64,000 bases of DNA from Pseudonocardia terrae (GTDB lineage: Bacteria; Actinomycetota; Actinomycetes; Mycobacteriales; Pseudonocardiaceae): positions 1 to 64,000 of the forward strand of contig NZ_JAJTTE010000035.1 of the NCBI RefSeq assembly GCF_021343995.1. The letters run 5' to 3'. The translations under genes were made by a program, and so were the position numbers. Positions within the stretch are counted from its first letter, which is position 1; each line of letters begins with the position of its first letter. Shown here in pieces: positions 53,691-61,546 of this stretch. The notes under the pieces were generated by a model. The model made no database searches. It saw only the letters and a program-made list of their open reading frames with translations, and was not told the DNA's origin.

Positions 53691-53725
53691 CGGGCGGAGG
53701 TCCCGCGCCGGACGACTCCCCGACG

Positions 53726-54272
53726 TCAGTGCGCGTGGACCCGGTAGCGGGGCGCGAGCGCCATCCGCTCGGCGTGTGCTCCAGCAGCAGGACGGCCCGT
53801 CCTCGGTCCCGCCGTGCCCCGACAGGTGCACCCCGGCCGCATCGGCCAGGGCCCGGGCGGCGCCGGCCTCGAGCACCTCGCTCTTCGCCGACCGTCCGAA
53901 GCCGATCAGCGCCTCCGCCTGAGCGAGGTCCCGCTCGGCCACCGCGAGCCCGGGATCGGAGCCGGCTGCGGAGCGTGTGGCGAGGAAGTCGCCCGCGACC
54001 TCGACGATCTGTGCGACGCTCGCGCCCGGGGCGCGCCGCCACGCGAGGCAGGCGCTGCTGTTGTGCGAGGTGAACGGGATCCGCGGGTCCCGGAGCAGTT
54101 GGTGGCGGGTCGCCCCGGCACAGCGGCCGAGTCCCCGGTCGGCCAGCTCGGTGATCAGCCGCTGCGCGAGCCAGCCCGTGCCGCGCGTGACCGGGGTGTC
54201 CGTGTCGTCGATCCCGATCAGCAGGTCGGCCTCGCGCACCGACGAGCCCGACGACCCCGACGGCGAGCCCAT
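53726..54272 (-). pseudogene. TiaS/DUF1743-like protein, C-terminus frameshifted
   Basis: From ATG 54272 the frame reads DLLIGIDDTDTPVTRGTGWL, VAERDLAQAEALIGFGRSAK and GVHLSGHGGTEDG, resembling the IGIDDTD domain of archaeal tRNA-modifying TiaS and its small bacterial relatives. After HGGTEDG (about 53796) the frame becomes meaningless. Neighbouring frames hold RAVLLLEH and then AERMALAPRYRVHAH ending at TGA 53726, which would make a plausible C-terminus after two shifts. Either decayed or affected by sequence errors. Confidence 0.6.
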
Positions 54273-54595
54273 CAGGTGGTGACGTCGACGTCGGTGACGT
54301 CCCGGACCCACCGGGACTGGTCGAGACCCGGACCCGCGAGCGTGACCGTGCCGCGGCGCGTCTGGGCCAGCAGCAGGTCCTTCCCGACCTCCGAGGACCC
54401 GAGCTCCACCGACTCGCTCGACCCGGCGATCCGCACGCGGGAGTAGTCCGCGACACCCGCTGCAGTGAGCACGGCGTCAAGGGTAGGACCGGTCTGCCGG
54501 GTCGCACCGTCGGACTCCGGGGTGTCGACGGTGACGGCCGGCAGCGACGCCAGCCGGGCCGGGTCCCACCGCTCGGTGCGATCGCGCGCCCGCAC
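54272..54595 (-). CDS. small molybdopterin-oxidoreductase-like protein
   Basis: A 107-residue reading frame: DPARLASLPAVTVDTPESDG, GPTLDAVLTAAGVADYSRVR, AGSSESVELGSSEVGKDLLL. This resembles the small sulfite-oxidase-like (Moco-binding-fold) fragments found in actinobacteria. No Moco Cys is visible. In-frame sequence above GTG 54595 (ATGYAVTV) also looks protein-like but has no start, so the N-terminus may be lost. Its stop overlaps the TiaS-like start (TGATG). Confidence 0.5.
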   Translation of the reverse strand: MRARDRTERWDPARLASLPAVTVDTPESDGATRQTGPTLDAVLTAAGVADYSRVRIAGSSESVELGSSEVGKDLLLAQTRRGTVTLAGPGLDQSRWVRDVTDVDVTT

Positions 54596-54696
54596 GGTGA
54601 CCGCGTAGCCGGTGGCGGCGCCCGCCCGGGGCCCGATGCGCGGCGCGCTACGGTGAATTCCATGAGCGGTCGAGGTCCAGCCAGAGGGAAGGCTTG

Positions 54697-56175
54697 GTGA
54701 ACACCGCCGTCCGCAAGGTCGGGCTCGTGGTCGTCGGGCTGATCGTGCTCCTGCTCGCCAACCTGACGTACGTCCAGGTCGTGAAGGGTCCCGGGTACGC
54801 CGCCGACCCGCGCAACCAGCGCACGGTGCTGGCCGAGTTCTCCCAACCGCGCGGTCAGATCAGCGCGGGGGGCAGGCTGCTCGCCTCCAGCGCGGCGGCG
54901 GGAGGATCGCAGCCCTACCAGCGCAGCTACGCCGACGGGGCGATGTACGCCCCGGTCACCGGCTACCTGTCACAGCTGTACGGGGCGACGGGGCTCGAGA
55001 AGGCCGCCGAACCGGTCCTCGACGGATCCGATCCACGGCTGCTGTTCAACCACGTCTCCTCGGTGCTCACCGGACAGCAGCCCGCCCCCGGCAACATCGT
55101 GACCACGATCGACCCGCAGCTGCAGCAGGTCGCCTACCAGGACCTGACGAGCAAGGGCTACGCCGGCTCGGTCGTCGCCCTCCAGCCGTCCACCGGCGCG
55201 ATCCTGGCCATGGTCTCCACGCCGTCGTTCGACCCGAACCCGCTCGCGTCGCACGACACCGCGGCCGCCAAGAAGGCCTTCGCCGCCGACTCGGCGGACG
55301 ACCCGGGCAGCCTGGAGAACCGGGCGATCTCCGACACCTACCCGCCGGGATCGACCTTCAAGCTGGTCGACCTGGCCGCCGCGCTGCAGCAGGGCGTCAC
55401 GCCGGACACCCCGGTCACGGCCGCGTCCCGGATCACCCTCCCCGGAACCAGCACCACGCTGGAGAACTACAACGGCGAGCACTGCGGGCCCGGCAGCAAC
55501 GACACCGTCACGCTCTCCGAGGCCCTCGCGCGCTCGTGCAACACCGCCTTCGCGACGCTGGCCGACCAGGTCGGCGCCGACCGGCTGCGCGCCCAGGCCC
55601 AGGCCTTCGGGTTCGGCCAGAGCGACCTGCAGATCCCCCAGCCGGTGGCCGCCTCCGAGCTCGGCCCGATGGCCGACGCCGCGGCGTTGGCCCAGTCCGG
55701 CATCGGGCAGCGTGACGTGCGCGAGACCCCGCTGCAGAACGCCGAGATCGCGGCGACGATCGCCAACGGCGGCGTGCGGATGGCCCCCCACCTCGTGAAG
55801 GAGATCGACGCGCCCGATCTGTCCGTGATCGACCGGACCGATCCGCAGCAGCTCGACCGCGCGATCCCGGCCGGCGTGGCGTCGACGATCACGCAGATGA
55901 TGATCGGCTCGGAACAGGACACCACCGGGCACGGGGCGATCCCCGGCGTCACGATCGCCTCCAAGACCGGTACCGCCGAGCACGGCACCGACTCCAAGAC
56001 CACGCCCCCGCACACCTGGTACGTGGGCTTCGCCCCCGCACAGCACCCGCAGATCGCCGTGGCGGTCATCGTCGAGAACGGCGGGCACCTCGGCGACGCC
56101 GCCACCGGCGGTTCGGTCGCCTCGCCCATCGGCCGCGACGTCATGGCCGCCGCATTGGCCAATCCGCCCAGCTGA
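54697..56175 (+). CDS. class B penicillin-binding protein (PbpA-like)
   Basis: A 492-residue transpeptidase: one N-terminal membrane helix (VGLVVVGLIVLLLANLTYVQ), a PBP-dimer region, and a transpeptidase domain with S219-T-F-K222 (PPGSTFKL), S280-C-N282 and K423-T-G (SKTGTAEHG). It resembles mycobacterial PbpA, although pknA, pknB or rodA are not next to it. GTG 54697 is preceded by AGAGGGAAGG. It crosslinks peptidoglycan outside the membrane. Decayed genes flank it on both sides. Confidence 0.92.
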   Translation: MNTAVRKVGLVVVGLIVLLLANLTYVQVVKGPGYAADPRNQRTVLAEFSQPRGQISAGGRLLASSAAAGGSQPYQRSYADGAMYAPVTGYLSQLYGATGLEKAAEPVLDGSDPRLLFNHVSSVLTGQQPAPGNIVTTIDPQLQQVAYQDLTSKGYAGSVVALQPSTGAILAMVSTPSFDPNPLASHDTAAAKKAFAADSADDPGSLENRAISDTYPPGSTFKLVDLAAALQQGVTPDTPVTAASRITLPGTSTTLENYNGEHCGPGSNDTVTLSEALARSCNTAFATLADQVGADRLRAQAQAFGFGQSDLQIPQPVAASELGPMADAAALAQSGIGQRDVRETPLQNAEIAATIANGGVRMAPHLVKEIDAPDLSVIDRTDPQQLDRAIPAGVASTITQMMIGSEQDTTGHGAIPGVTIASKTGTAEHGTDSKTTPPHTWYVGFAPAQHPQIAVAVIVENGGHLGDAATGGSVASPIGRDVMAAALANPPS

Positions 56176-56176
56176 T

Positions 56177-56284
56177 CGCCAGCACGAGCAGCTCGGGGGC
56201 ACCCACGACGGCCCGGGCGAGCGCGATCCGTTGCCGCTGCCCACGCGACAGCAGCCGGCCAGGCTGCCCGACCAGTGCATGCTC
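56177..56284 (-). pseudogene. fragment of an ABC transporter ATPase
   Basis: The minus strand encodes RLLSRGQRQRIALARAVVGA then PELLVLA, the ABC signature and the start of Walker B. The DEATSALD that should follow is absent. No Walker A or membrane domain is present, so only about 35 residues survive, directly after the PBP gene's stop. Confidence 0.65.
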
Positions 56285-56353
56285 GACGGGGCGTGCTGAC
56301 GGTGGAATGCTCTCGGCAGCAGCGAGGGCGGTGAGCTCGCCTTCTCCCAGCAC

Positions 56354-57000
56354 ATGCGCAGCACTGCCGACTTCGCGGTGACCCGGTTCCAGTGCATCAC
56401 GGTGGACTACGACGGGCCGCTCGGCGGGTTGCTGTGCGTGGAACAGGTCCATGCCGGCCGCCTGTCGTTCCGCACCGCGGCAGGGAGCTCCACACCGTCG
56501 CCGGGGACATCTGCCTGGTCCCGCCGCACGAGCCGTGGCGGGCCACCAGCGAGGAGATCGACCTCGCCCCGCTGACCCTGGACCGCGACGGGGTCGCCGC
56601 GCACGCCGCGGCGGTGAGCGGCATCGAACCGGAGGCCCTCGAGTTCACCGGCCTCGGGCCGATCTCACCGGCGAGGGCCCGCTACTGGGCATCGACGACA
56701 ACGCCCATCATCCGATCGGTCTGGCCGACACGCCGCCGCCGCCCGGATCGGCCCGCGCGAGCTGCAGTACCTGTTCCGCGAGCACGCGGACCGCAGCCCC
56801 CTGGACCACCTGCGCCGGGTCCGGCTCGCTCGGGCCCACCGCGACCTGCAGGCCGTGGACCCCGCCCACGGCGACACGGTCGCGGCCGTCGCCGCCCGCT
56901 GGGGCTTCGCCCATCCCGGTCGCTTCGCCGTCCTGTACCGCCAGGTGTACGGCCGTGCACCCACTGACACCCTGCGATCCGACGGCAGCGCTGCTGGAGG
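56354..57000 (+). pseudogene. AraC-family regulator with frameshifts and deletion
   Basis: Three frames carry consecutive parts of an AraC regulator: VTRFQCITVDYDGPLGGLLC (frame 1), then after a shift near 56480 RELHTVAGDICLVPPHEPWR through [15 protein letters not shown] (frame 2), and after a deletion the two helix-turn-helices [20 protein letters not shown] and [20 protein letters not shown] (frame 3). The middle of the sensor domain is missing. The remainder up to 57237 ([20 protein letters not shown]) looks like another fragment but could not be assigned. Confidence 0.75.
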
Positions 57001-57237
57001 GCTGCGGTCGCCGCGCGAGCACGAGCACGGTCAGCGCGGGTCGACCCCGACCGTCGGGGCGGGGGCCCGGACCCGGGCCGACGATGCGCTCGCCCGCGCC
57101 CGGGAGGCGCACGCGCGAGCAGTGCGGCTCCACGACGAAGCCGTACAAACCCGTCGGCGCGTCAGGCGGGAGCCCGACGACCGCGACCAGCACGGCGCGC
57201 CCGGCCGGCCGGGGGTGTGCCGCGGACGACGGCCCGC

Positions 57238-57474
57238 CTACTCGAGCGGGGCCGGCTCCATGCGGAGGGCCAGGGTGGGGCAGGCGGTCACCGCCTCGCG
57301 GACGAGCGGGAGGGTGTCGGCGTCGACGGGCCCGCTGGTCCGGCCGTGCTGCAGCCGCGGGTAGCCCCATTCGTCGAGCGTGACGAGTTCGGGCACGAGG
57401 TCGGCGCACAGACCGTGCCCGGTGCAGGCGATCGGGTCGAGGCGGACGCGTTGCCCGACGGATCGGTGTGTCAT
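57238..57474 (-). CDS. small [3Fe-4S]/[4Fe-4S] ferredoxin
   Basis: A 78-residue ferredoxin: C17-T-G-H-G-L-C23 ([15 protein letters not shown]) and C65-P (VTACPTLAL). This single-cluster pattern with His in place of one Cys is that of actinobacterial P450-type [3Fe-4S] ferredoxins. ATG 57474 overlaps the NuoF-like stop (ATGA), so the two subunits are co-translated. Confidence 0.85.
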   Translation of the reverse strand: MTHRSVGQRVRLDPIACTGHGLCADLVPELVTLDEWGYPRLQHGRTSGPVDADTLPLVREAVTACPTLALRMEPAPLE

Positions 57475-58823
57475 CGGCTCACCCGCGAGGACGGAAGGAT
57501 CGGCCTCCCGGGCCGGGGCAGGGGAAGGACGGGGGCCTCGGCGGCGGCGGGACAGGGTCGGCCGGCCAGGTGCCGGCGGAGGTCGCGATCGAAGACCCGC
57601 AGGGCACTGCGGAGGAGGCGGACCGCGCCGTCGGGATGGGCACAGGCACCTCGGCCCGCGACGAGCTCGAGCCGGCGCAGCAACCGGGCGTGGGCCGCCG
57701 GTGCCTCCGGGCCGCTGCAGGCGAGGGCGGTGACGTCCTCGGCGAGGGCGGGCAGGCCGAACGTGCAGGGCCCGCACTGGCCGGCGGACTCGCCGGCGAG
57801 GTAGCGCAGCAGGTGCGCGGTCTGCGTCAGCCCGCAGGCCCGCACGGGCAGGGCGAGCAGGCTGGGCACGCCGAGGGTCGCCCCGACGGCCTCGAGCGGC
57901 CCCGGGGCCAGGGGCACGTCGAGGACGTCCAGCGACGCCCAGGTTCCGCCGTAGCCGCCGCACAGCACCGCCTGGACCGGTTCGACCGGACCGCCGGCGA
58001 GGTCCAGGACCGCGCGTACCGGGGTCCCTGCCGGCACCTCGACGACGCCGGGCCGGCGCAGCGCTCCCCCGGTGGTCACGAGGAGGGTGCCGGGTAGTGC
58101 GGACGTGCCGAGCACGCGGAACCAGTCGGCGCCGTGGCGGGCGAGCAGAGCGAGATGGGCCAGCGTCTCGACGTTGTCGACCAGCGTCGGCGCCCCGCCG
58201 ACGCCCCGCTCGGAAGCGCGGTGCGGCGCCGAGGTGGGCAGGGCGGGGCCTCCGGACAGGTACTGCACCAGGGCCGACGCCTCGCTGGCGACGTAGCGGG
58301 CGGGCACTTCCTCGACGCGGACCGACACCACATCGCGTCGGGCGGCGGCCTGCTCGCGCAGCGCCTGTGCCGCCGGGGACCCGGCGTGCACGCACAGGTA
58401 CGCCGTACCGGCCCCGGTGGCGCGGGCGGCGAGCGCGATCCCGTCGAGGACCAGGTGCGGGGCGCAGTGCAGCAGCGCGGCGTCCTTGTGCGACGCGGGT
58501 TCGCCCTCGCACCCGTTGGCGACCACGACCGGACGGCGCCGGCCCCGCCGCCCTCGCCCGCGGACGACGGCGCGGATCTTGGCCGCGGTCGGGAAGCCTG
58601 CGCCGCCGCGCCCGCGCAGACCCGCCGCGTCGACCCGGGCGATCAGCTCCTCCGGCGCGAGGTGCGGGAGCGGGCCGTGCCGCCGCAGGTGAGCGGCGAG
58701 GTCGTCGGGACGGCGGTCGACGTACCACGAGGCGAGCAGCCGGACGTCCGGCCGGATCGGGACGCCGAACGGGTCCGTGGCCGCTTCCGGCTCGACCCGG
58801 TGCGTGGGACGGGCCAGGGTCAT
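57471..58823 (-). CDS. NuoF-like NADH/flavin iron-sulfur oxidoreductase
   Basis: A 450-residue complex-I-51-kDa-type protein: GLRGRGGAGFPTAAK near residue 80, ANGCEGEPASHKDAALLH (NADH/FMN region), an SLBB domain (GVVEVPAGTPVRAVLDLAGG) and the C-terminal 4Fe-4S motif CGPCTFG near 348 with the fourth Cys in GACAHPDG. The Gly-rich FMN loop is slightly degenerate. ATG 58823 preceded by AGGAGGTGG. It could move electrons between NAD(P)H and the small ferredoxin or the membrane protein downstream. Confidence 0.85.
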   Translation of the reverse strand: MTLARPTHRVEPEAATDPFGVPIRPDVRLLASWYVDRRPDDLAAHLRRHGPLPHLAPEELIARVDAAGLRGRGGAGFPTAAKIRAVVRGRGRRGRRRPVVVANGCEGEPASHKDAALLHCAPHLVLDGIALAARATGAGTAYLCVHAGSPAAQALREQAAARRDVVSVRVEEVPARYVASEASALVQYLSGGPALPTSAPHRASERGVGGAPTLVDNVETLAHLALLARHGADWFRVLGTSALPGTLLVTTGGALRRPGVVEVPAGTPVRAVLDLAGGPVEPVQAVLCGGYGGTWASLDVLDVPLAPGPLEAVGATLGVPSLLALPVRACGLTQTAHLLRYLAGESAGQCGPCTFGLPALAEDVTALACSGPEAPAAHARLLRRLELVAGRGACAHPDGAVRLLRSALRVFDRDLRRHLAGRPCPAAAEAPVLPLPRPGRPILPSSRVSR

Positions 58824-59389
58824 CGTGTCCACCTCCTGGGGAACGGACCCGAGGCCGCGGAGCCGGAGGTCGAGGTCCAGATCCGGGCCCGCCACACGAG
58901 CCCCGCGACCACGGCCGCCACGCAGCTCAGGGTCACCGCCAGGACCCACCCGGTGGTCGAGTCGGCGCCGCCGATGCCGAGGCCGTGGACCACGGCGAGG
59001 GGCCAGCACGCATATGCGGTCAGGTGGACGACGCGCCAGGCTCGCAGCCCGAGCCGCGCCCGGAGCAGGCTCGTCAGGATCAGTGCGGCGAGCAGGTCCA
59101 GCGCGAGGGCTCCGAGCCCGAGCCAGAAGGGCTCGTAGCCGGCGCCGAACGGGACGACGGCGTCGAGCCAGGTGAGGTCGACGTAGCCGTCGAGCACCGC
59201 GGTGAGCACGTGGGCGGCGACGAAGGCGACGGCGAGCAGGGCGAGGTTGCGGTGCAGCCGGGCCAGCGCGAACCGGGGCCAGCGGGCCGTGGCGACCCGG
59301 GCGACGCCGGAGATCCCCAGCAGTAGGGTCGTGGTGAGCAGGACGAGCGAGACGATCCCGGCGCCGCGACTGGCGTACCAGGTCCACAT
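58820..59389 (-). CDS. ferric-reductase-like transmembrane protein
   Basis: A 189-residue protein with six predicted helices and His residues on the helix faces (LARLHRNLALLAVAFVAAHV, RVVHLTAYACWPLAVVHGLG), the bis-His arrangement of ferric-reductase-like heme membrane domains (MsrQ/YedZ-type). ATG 59389 overlaps the apbE stop (TGATG); its stop overlaps the NuoF-like start. It is the likely transmembrane electron conduit of this operon. Confidence 0.85.
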   Translation of the reverse strand: MWTWYASRGAGIVSLVLLTTTLLLGISGVARVATARWPRFALARLHRNLALLAVAFVAAHVLTAVLDGYVDLTWLDAVVPFGAGYEPFWLGLGALALDLLAALILTSLLRARLGLRAWRVVHLTAYACWPLAVVHGLGIGGADSTTGWVLAVTLSCVAAVVAGLVWRARIWTSTSGSAASGPFPRRWTR

Positions 59390-60318
59390 CAGCGGCCGCC
59401 TTCCTCGGCGGGCCAGCCGGCCAGCGTGTACACCTCGCCGTCGGTGTCGACGAGCCGTGCCGGGAGGCGCGCGGCGGCCAGCCGGTCGGATGCGGCCCGG
59501 CCGAGCACGAGCGCGGCCGTCGCCGCGATGTTCGCGTCCAGGCAGGAGACCGCGGCCACGCTGACCGTGCGCCAGGGGCTGTCGACCGGCAGCCCGGTGC
59601 GCGGGTCCACGAGGTGATGGCACTCCAGCCGCCCTCGTCGCCAGCGGCGCCGGGCCGTACCCGACGTCGCGAGCCCGCCCGACCTGATCGCGACGATCGG
59701 ACCGGGACCGTCGACGCCGTGGTCGTCGGTGACGCGGACCCGCCAGCCCTCCTCCGGGGGCGGGCCCGCGACGGCCACGTCGCCGCCCAGGCTGATCAGG
59801 ACGCCGCAGCCGACGAGAGAGGTGATCCGGATCGCGGTGAGATCGGCGGCCAGGGCCTTGGCCGTGGAACCGAGGTCCAGGCGCACGCCCCGGGGCACCA
59901 TCACCGTGCGCTGCTCGAGGTCCCACCCGAGCCGCCACCAGCCGGGGGCCGGCACCGGGACGACCGGCTCGCCGGAGTCGGTGACCTCGGCGAGGTCACG
60001 GTCGTAGCCCAGGGCCTCGAGACAGGAACCGACGGTGGGATCGACCAGCCCGTCCGTCGTCGCGGCCGCCCGCAGCGCCGCGTCGAGGTGCACGGCGAGG
60101 GTGTCCCCCACCGCCACGGCGGTGCCCGGTGTGCCCTCGAGCCGCCGGATCTCCGAGTCGGCCCGGAAGCGCGAGCAGACCCGGTCGAGCTCCGTCAGGT
60201 CCTCGCGCAGCAGCTCGACGGCGTCGCGCAGCGCCGCACGGTCGGTCACCACCACCGTGGCGGTGGTCCCGATCGCCGGGAACGACTCCGCGGCGGGCGG
60301 CATGACGATCACCGTCAC
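59389..60318 (-). CDS. apbE: FAD:protein FMN transferase
   Basis: ApbE flavinylation enzyme (309 residues) that attaches FMN to Thr/Ser of target proteins outside the cytoplasm. Family blocks are PAIGTTATVVVTDRAAL, RVCSRFRADSEIRRLE, VRLDLGSTAKALAADLTA, LISLGGDVAVAGPPPEEGWR, ATSGTARRRW and HHLVDPRTGLPVDSPWRTVS. No signal peptide is evident. GTG 60318 has GGGAG upstream; GTG 60312 and ATG 60303 are alternatives. Confidence 0.92.
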   Translation of the reverse strand: MTVIVMPPAAESFPAIGTTATVVVTDRAALRDAVELLREDLTELDRVCSRFRADSEIRRLEGTPGTAVAVGDTLAVHLDAALRAAATTDGLVDPTVGSCLEALGYDRDLAEVTDSGEPVVPVPAPGWWRLGWDLEQRTVMVPRGVRLDLGSTAKALAADLTAIRITSLVGCGVLISLGGDVAVAGPPPEEGWRVRVTDDHGVDGPGPIVAIRSGGLATSGTARRRWRRGRLECHHLVDPRTGLPVDSPWRTVSVAAVSCLDANIAATAALVLGRAASDRLAAARLPARLVDTDGEVYTLAGWPAEEGGR

Positions 60319-60319
60319 G

Positions 60320-60730
60320 TCACGACGCTCCCGAGCTGACGTGGGCGTGGCTGCCCGAGACCGGCTGGGGCGCCGTCGCGGGAGGTTGCAGGACGTTCCC
60401 GGTGCTCGCGCCGCCACCGGAGGTCGTGCTCCGGGCGTGGTGTCGGACCGGAGGAGCGGTCGACGGCGCCGCGCCGGTGCGCGGCACGGGAGCAGCCGCG
60501 GCGTCGGGTACGGGATCGGGCGCCGTACCGGTCGGCGGCGTCGAGGTGACGCCGGGCTGCGCGGCCGGAGCCGGGTCCTCGGTGTCGGCCGAGGCCGGGG
60601 TGCGGGCGAACACCACCGCCGCGACCACCGTCGCCGCGACCCCGCCCGCCGCGGCCCACCCCGTGACCCGCGACGCCCGCCGCAGACCCCGGTCACGGAC
60701 GGCGAGACGGAAGCGCCGGAGATCGTCCAT
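60320..60730 (-). CDS. membrane-anchored Pro/Ala-rich protein ending in SGAS
   Basis: A 136-residue protein: basic N-terminus, one membrane segment (VTGWAAAGGVAATVVAAVVF, possible signal anchor), then a low-complexity Pro/Ala/Thr region and the last residues HAHVSSGAS. Covalent-FMN targets of ApbE carry DxxSGAT/S-like sites. The terminal SGAS matches except that His replaces Asp, and there is no FMN-bind domain, so it is at most a candidate target. ATG 60730. It heads the apbE operon. Confidence 0.7.
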   Translation of the reverse strand: MDDLRRFRLAVRDRGLRRASRVTGWAAAGGVAATVVAAVVFARTPASADTEDPAPAAQPGVTSTPPTGTAPDPVPDAAAAPVPRTGAAPSTAPPVRHHARSTTSGGGASTGNVLQPPATAPQPVSGSHAHVSSGAS

Positions 60731-60750
60731 GCCCCCAGCCAACCCCCAGC

Positions 60751-60770
60751 TTCTTGGAGGTTCCTGGGAG
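60751..60770. promoter_or_regulatory. 10-bp direct repeats, candidate response-regulator site
   Basis: TTCTTGGAGG followed at once by TTCCTGGGAG in the 102-bp gap between the divergent redox operon and the two-component genes. A tandem repeat of one helical turn is the usual OmpR-type binding site. Confidence 0.5.
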
Positions 60771-60832
60771 CAGGCGCGGGACGGTCCGGACGCCGACCGC
60801 GGAGCCGCCGCCGACGGCGCCATGATGGTGGC

Positions 60833-61546
60833 GTGACGACCGACCCTCGCACCGCTCCCGCCGAGGCGACGGACCCGCATGCGCCCCGGCCCCGGGTGCT
60901 CCTGGTGGAGGACGAGGCCGAGCTCGCGCAGATGGTGGCGGAGCTGCTGGCAGAGGAGGGGTACGCGGTCGACGTCGCCGCCGACGGGCACAGCGGCCTG
61001 CACCACGGCCTGACCCGCGACTACGACGTCGTCGTCCTCGATCGCGGGCTTCCCGCCGTCGAGGGCCTCGACCTGTTGAACCGGTTGCGCCGGAGCGGGA
61101 TCACGACCCCGGTCCTGGTCCTGTCGGCGCTGGGCAACCCGGCCGACCGGGTCGCCGGACTCGACGCCGGTGCCGAGGACTACCTGGCGAAACCCTTCGA
61201 CATCGACGAGCTGCTCGCTCGGCTGCGGGCGCTTCGCCGGCGCCACCTCGACAGGGCCCGCCAGATGCCGGTCGGCCAGGCCCGGCTCGACCTCGACGCC
61301 CGCGAGGTCTGCACCGCCGGCGGCCGGGTGGCCCTGTCCCAGCGCGAGTGCGACCTGCTCGCCACCCTCGCCGCACGCCCCCGCCAGGTGTTCAGCCGCG
61401 ACGACCTGCTGGTGCTGGCGTTCCCCGAGGCGGAGAACCCGGTCGTCGTCGACACGTACGTGCACTACCTGCGGCGGAAGCTCGGCCGCACCGTGGTCGA
61501 GACGGTGCGCGGACGCGGCTACCGCGTCGGCACGCCTGCGCCATGA
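60833..61546 (+). CDS. OmpR-family response regulator
   Basis: A 237-residue regulator with a short disordered N-tail, receiver VLLVEDEAELAQMVAELLAE, phospho-acceptor D70 (VVVLDRGLPAVEG), YLAKPFDIDELLARL and a C-terminal winged helix (LSQRECDLLATLAARPRQVF, VDTYVHYLRRKLGRT). GTG 60833. Its stop overlaps the kinase start (ATGA). It is divergent from the redox operon and likely its regulator. Confidence 0.93.
   Translation: MTTDPRTAPAEATDPHAPRPRVLLVEDEAELAQMVAELLAEEGYAVDVAADGHSGLHHGLTRDYDVVVLDRGLPAVEGLDLLNRLRRSGITTPVLVLSALGNPADRVAGLDAGAEDYLAKPFDIDELLARLRALRRRHLDRARQMPVGQARLDLDAREVCTAGGRVALSQRECDLLATLAARPRQVFSRDDLLVLAFPEAENPVVVDTYVHYLRRKLGRTVVETVRGRGYRVGTPAP

Noticed and set aside
56141-56452. 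Intact 103-residue gene
   Set aside because: Only about 35 residues match an ABC ATPase; the rest has no family sense and Walker motifs are incomplete.
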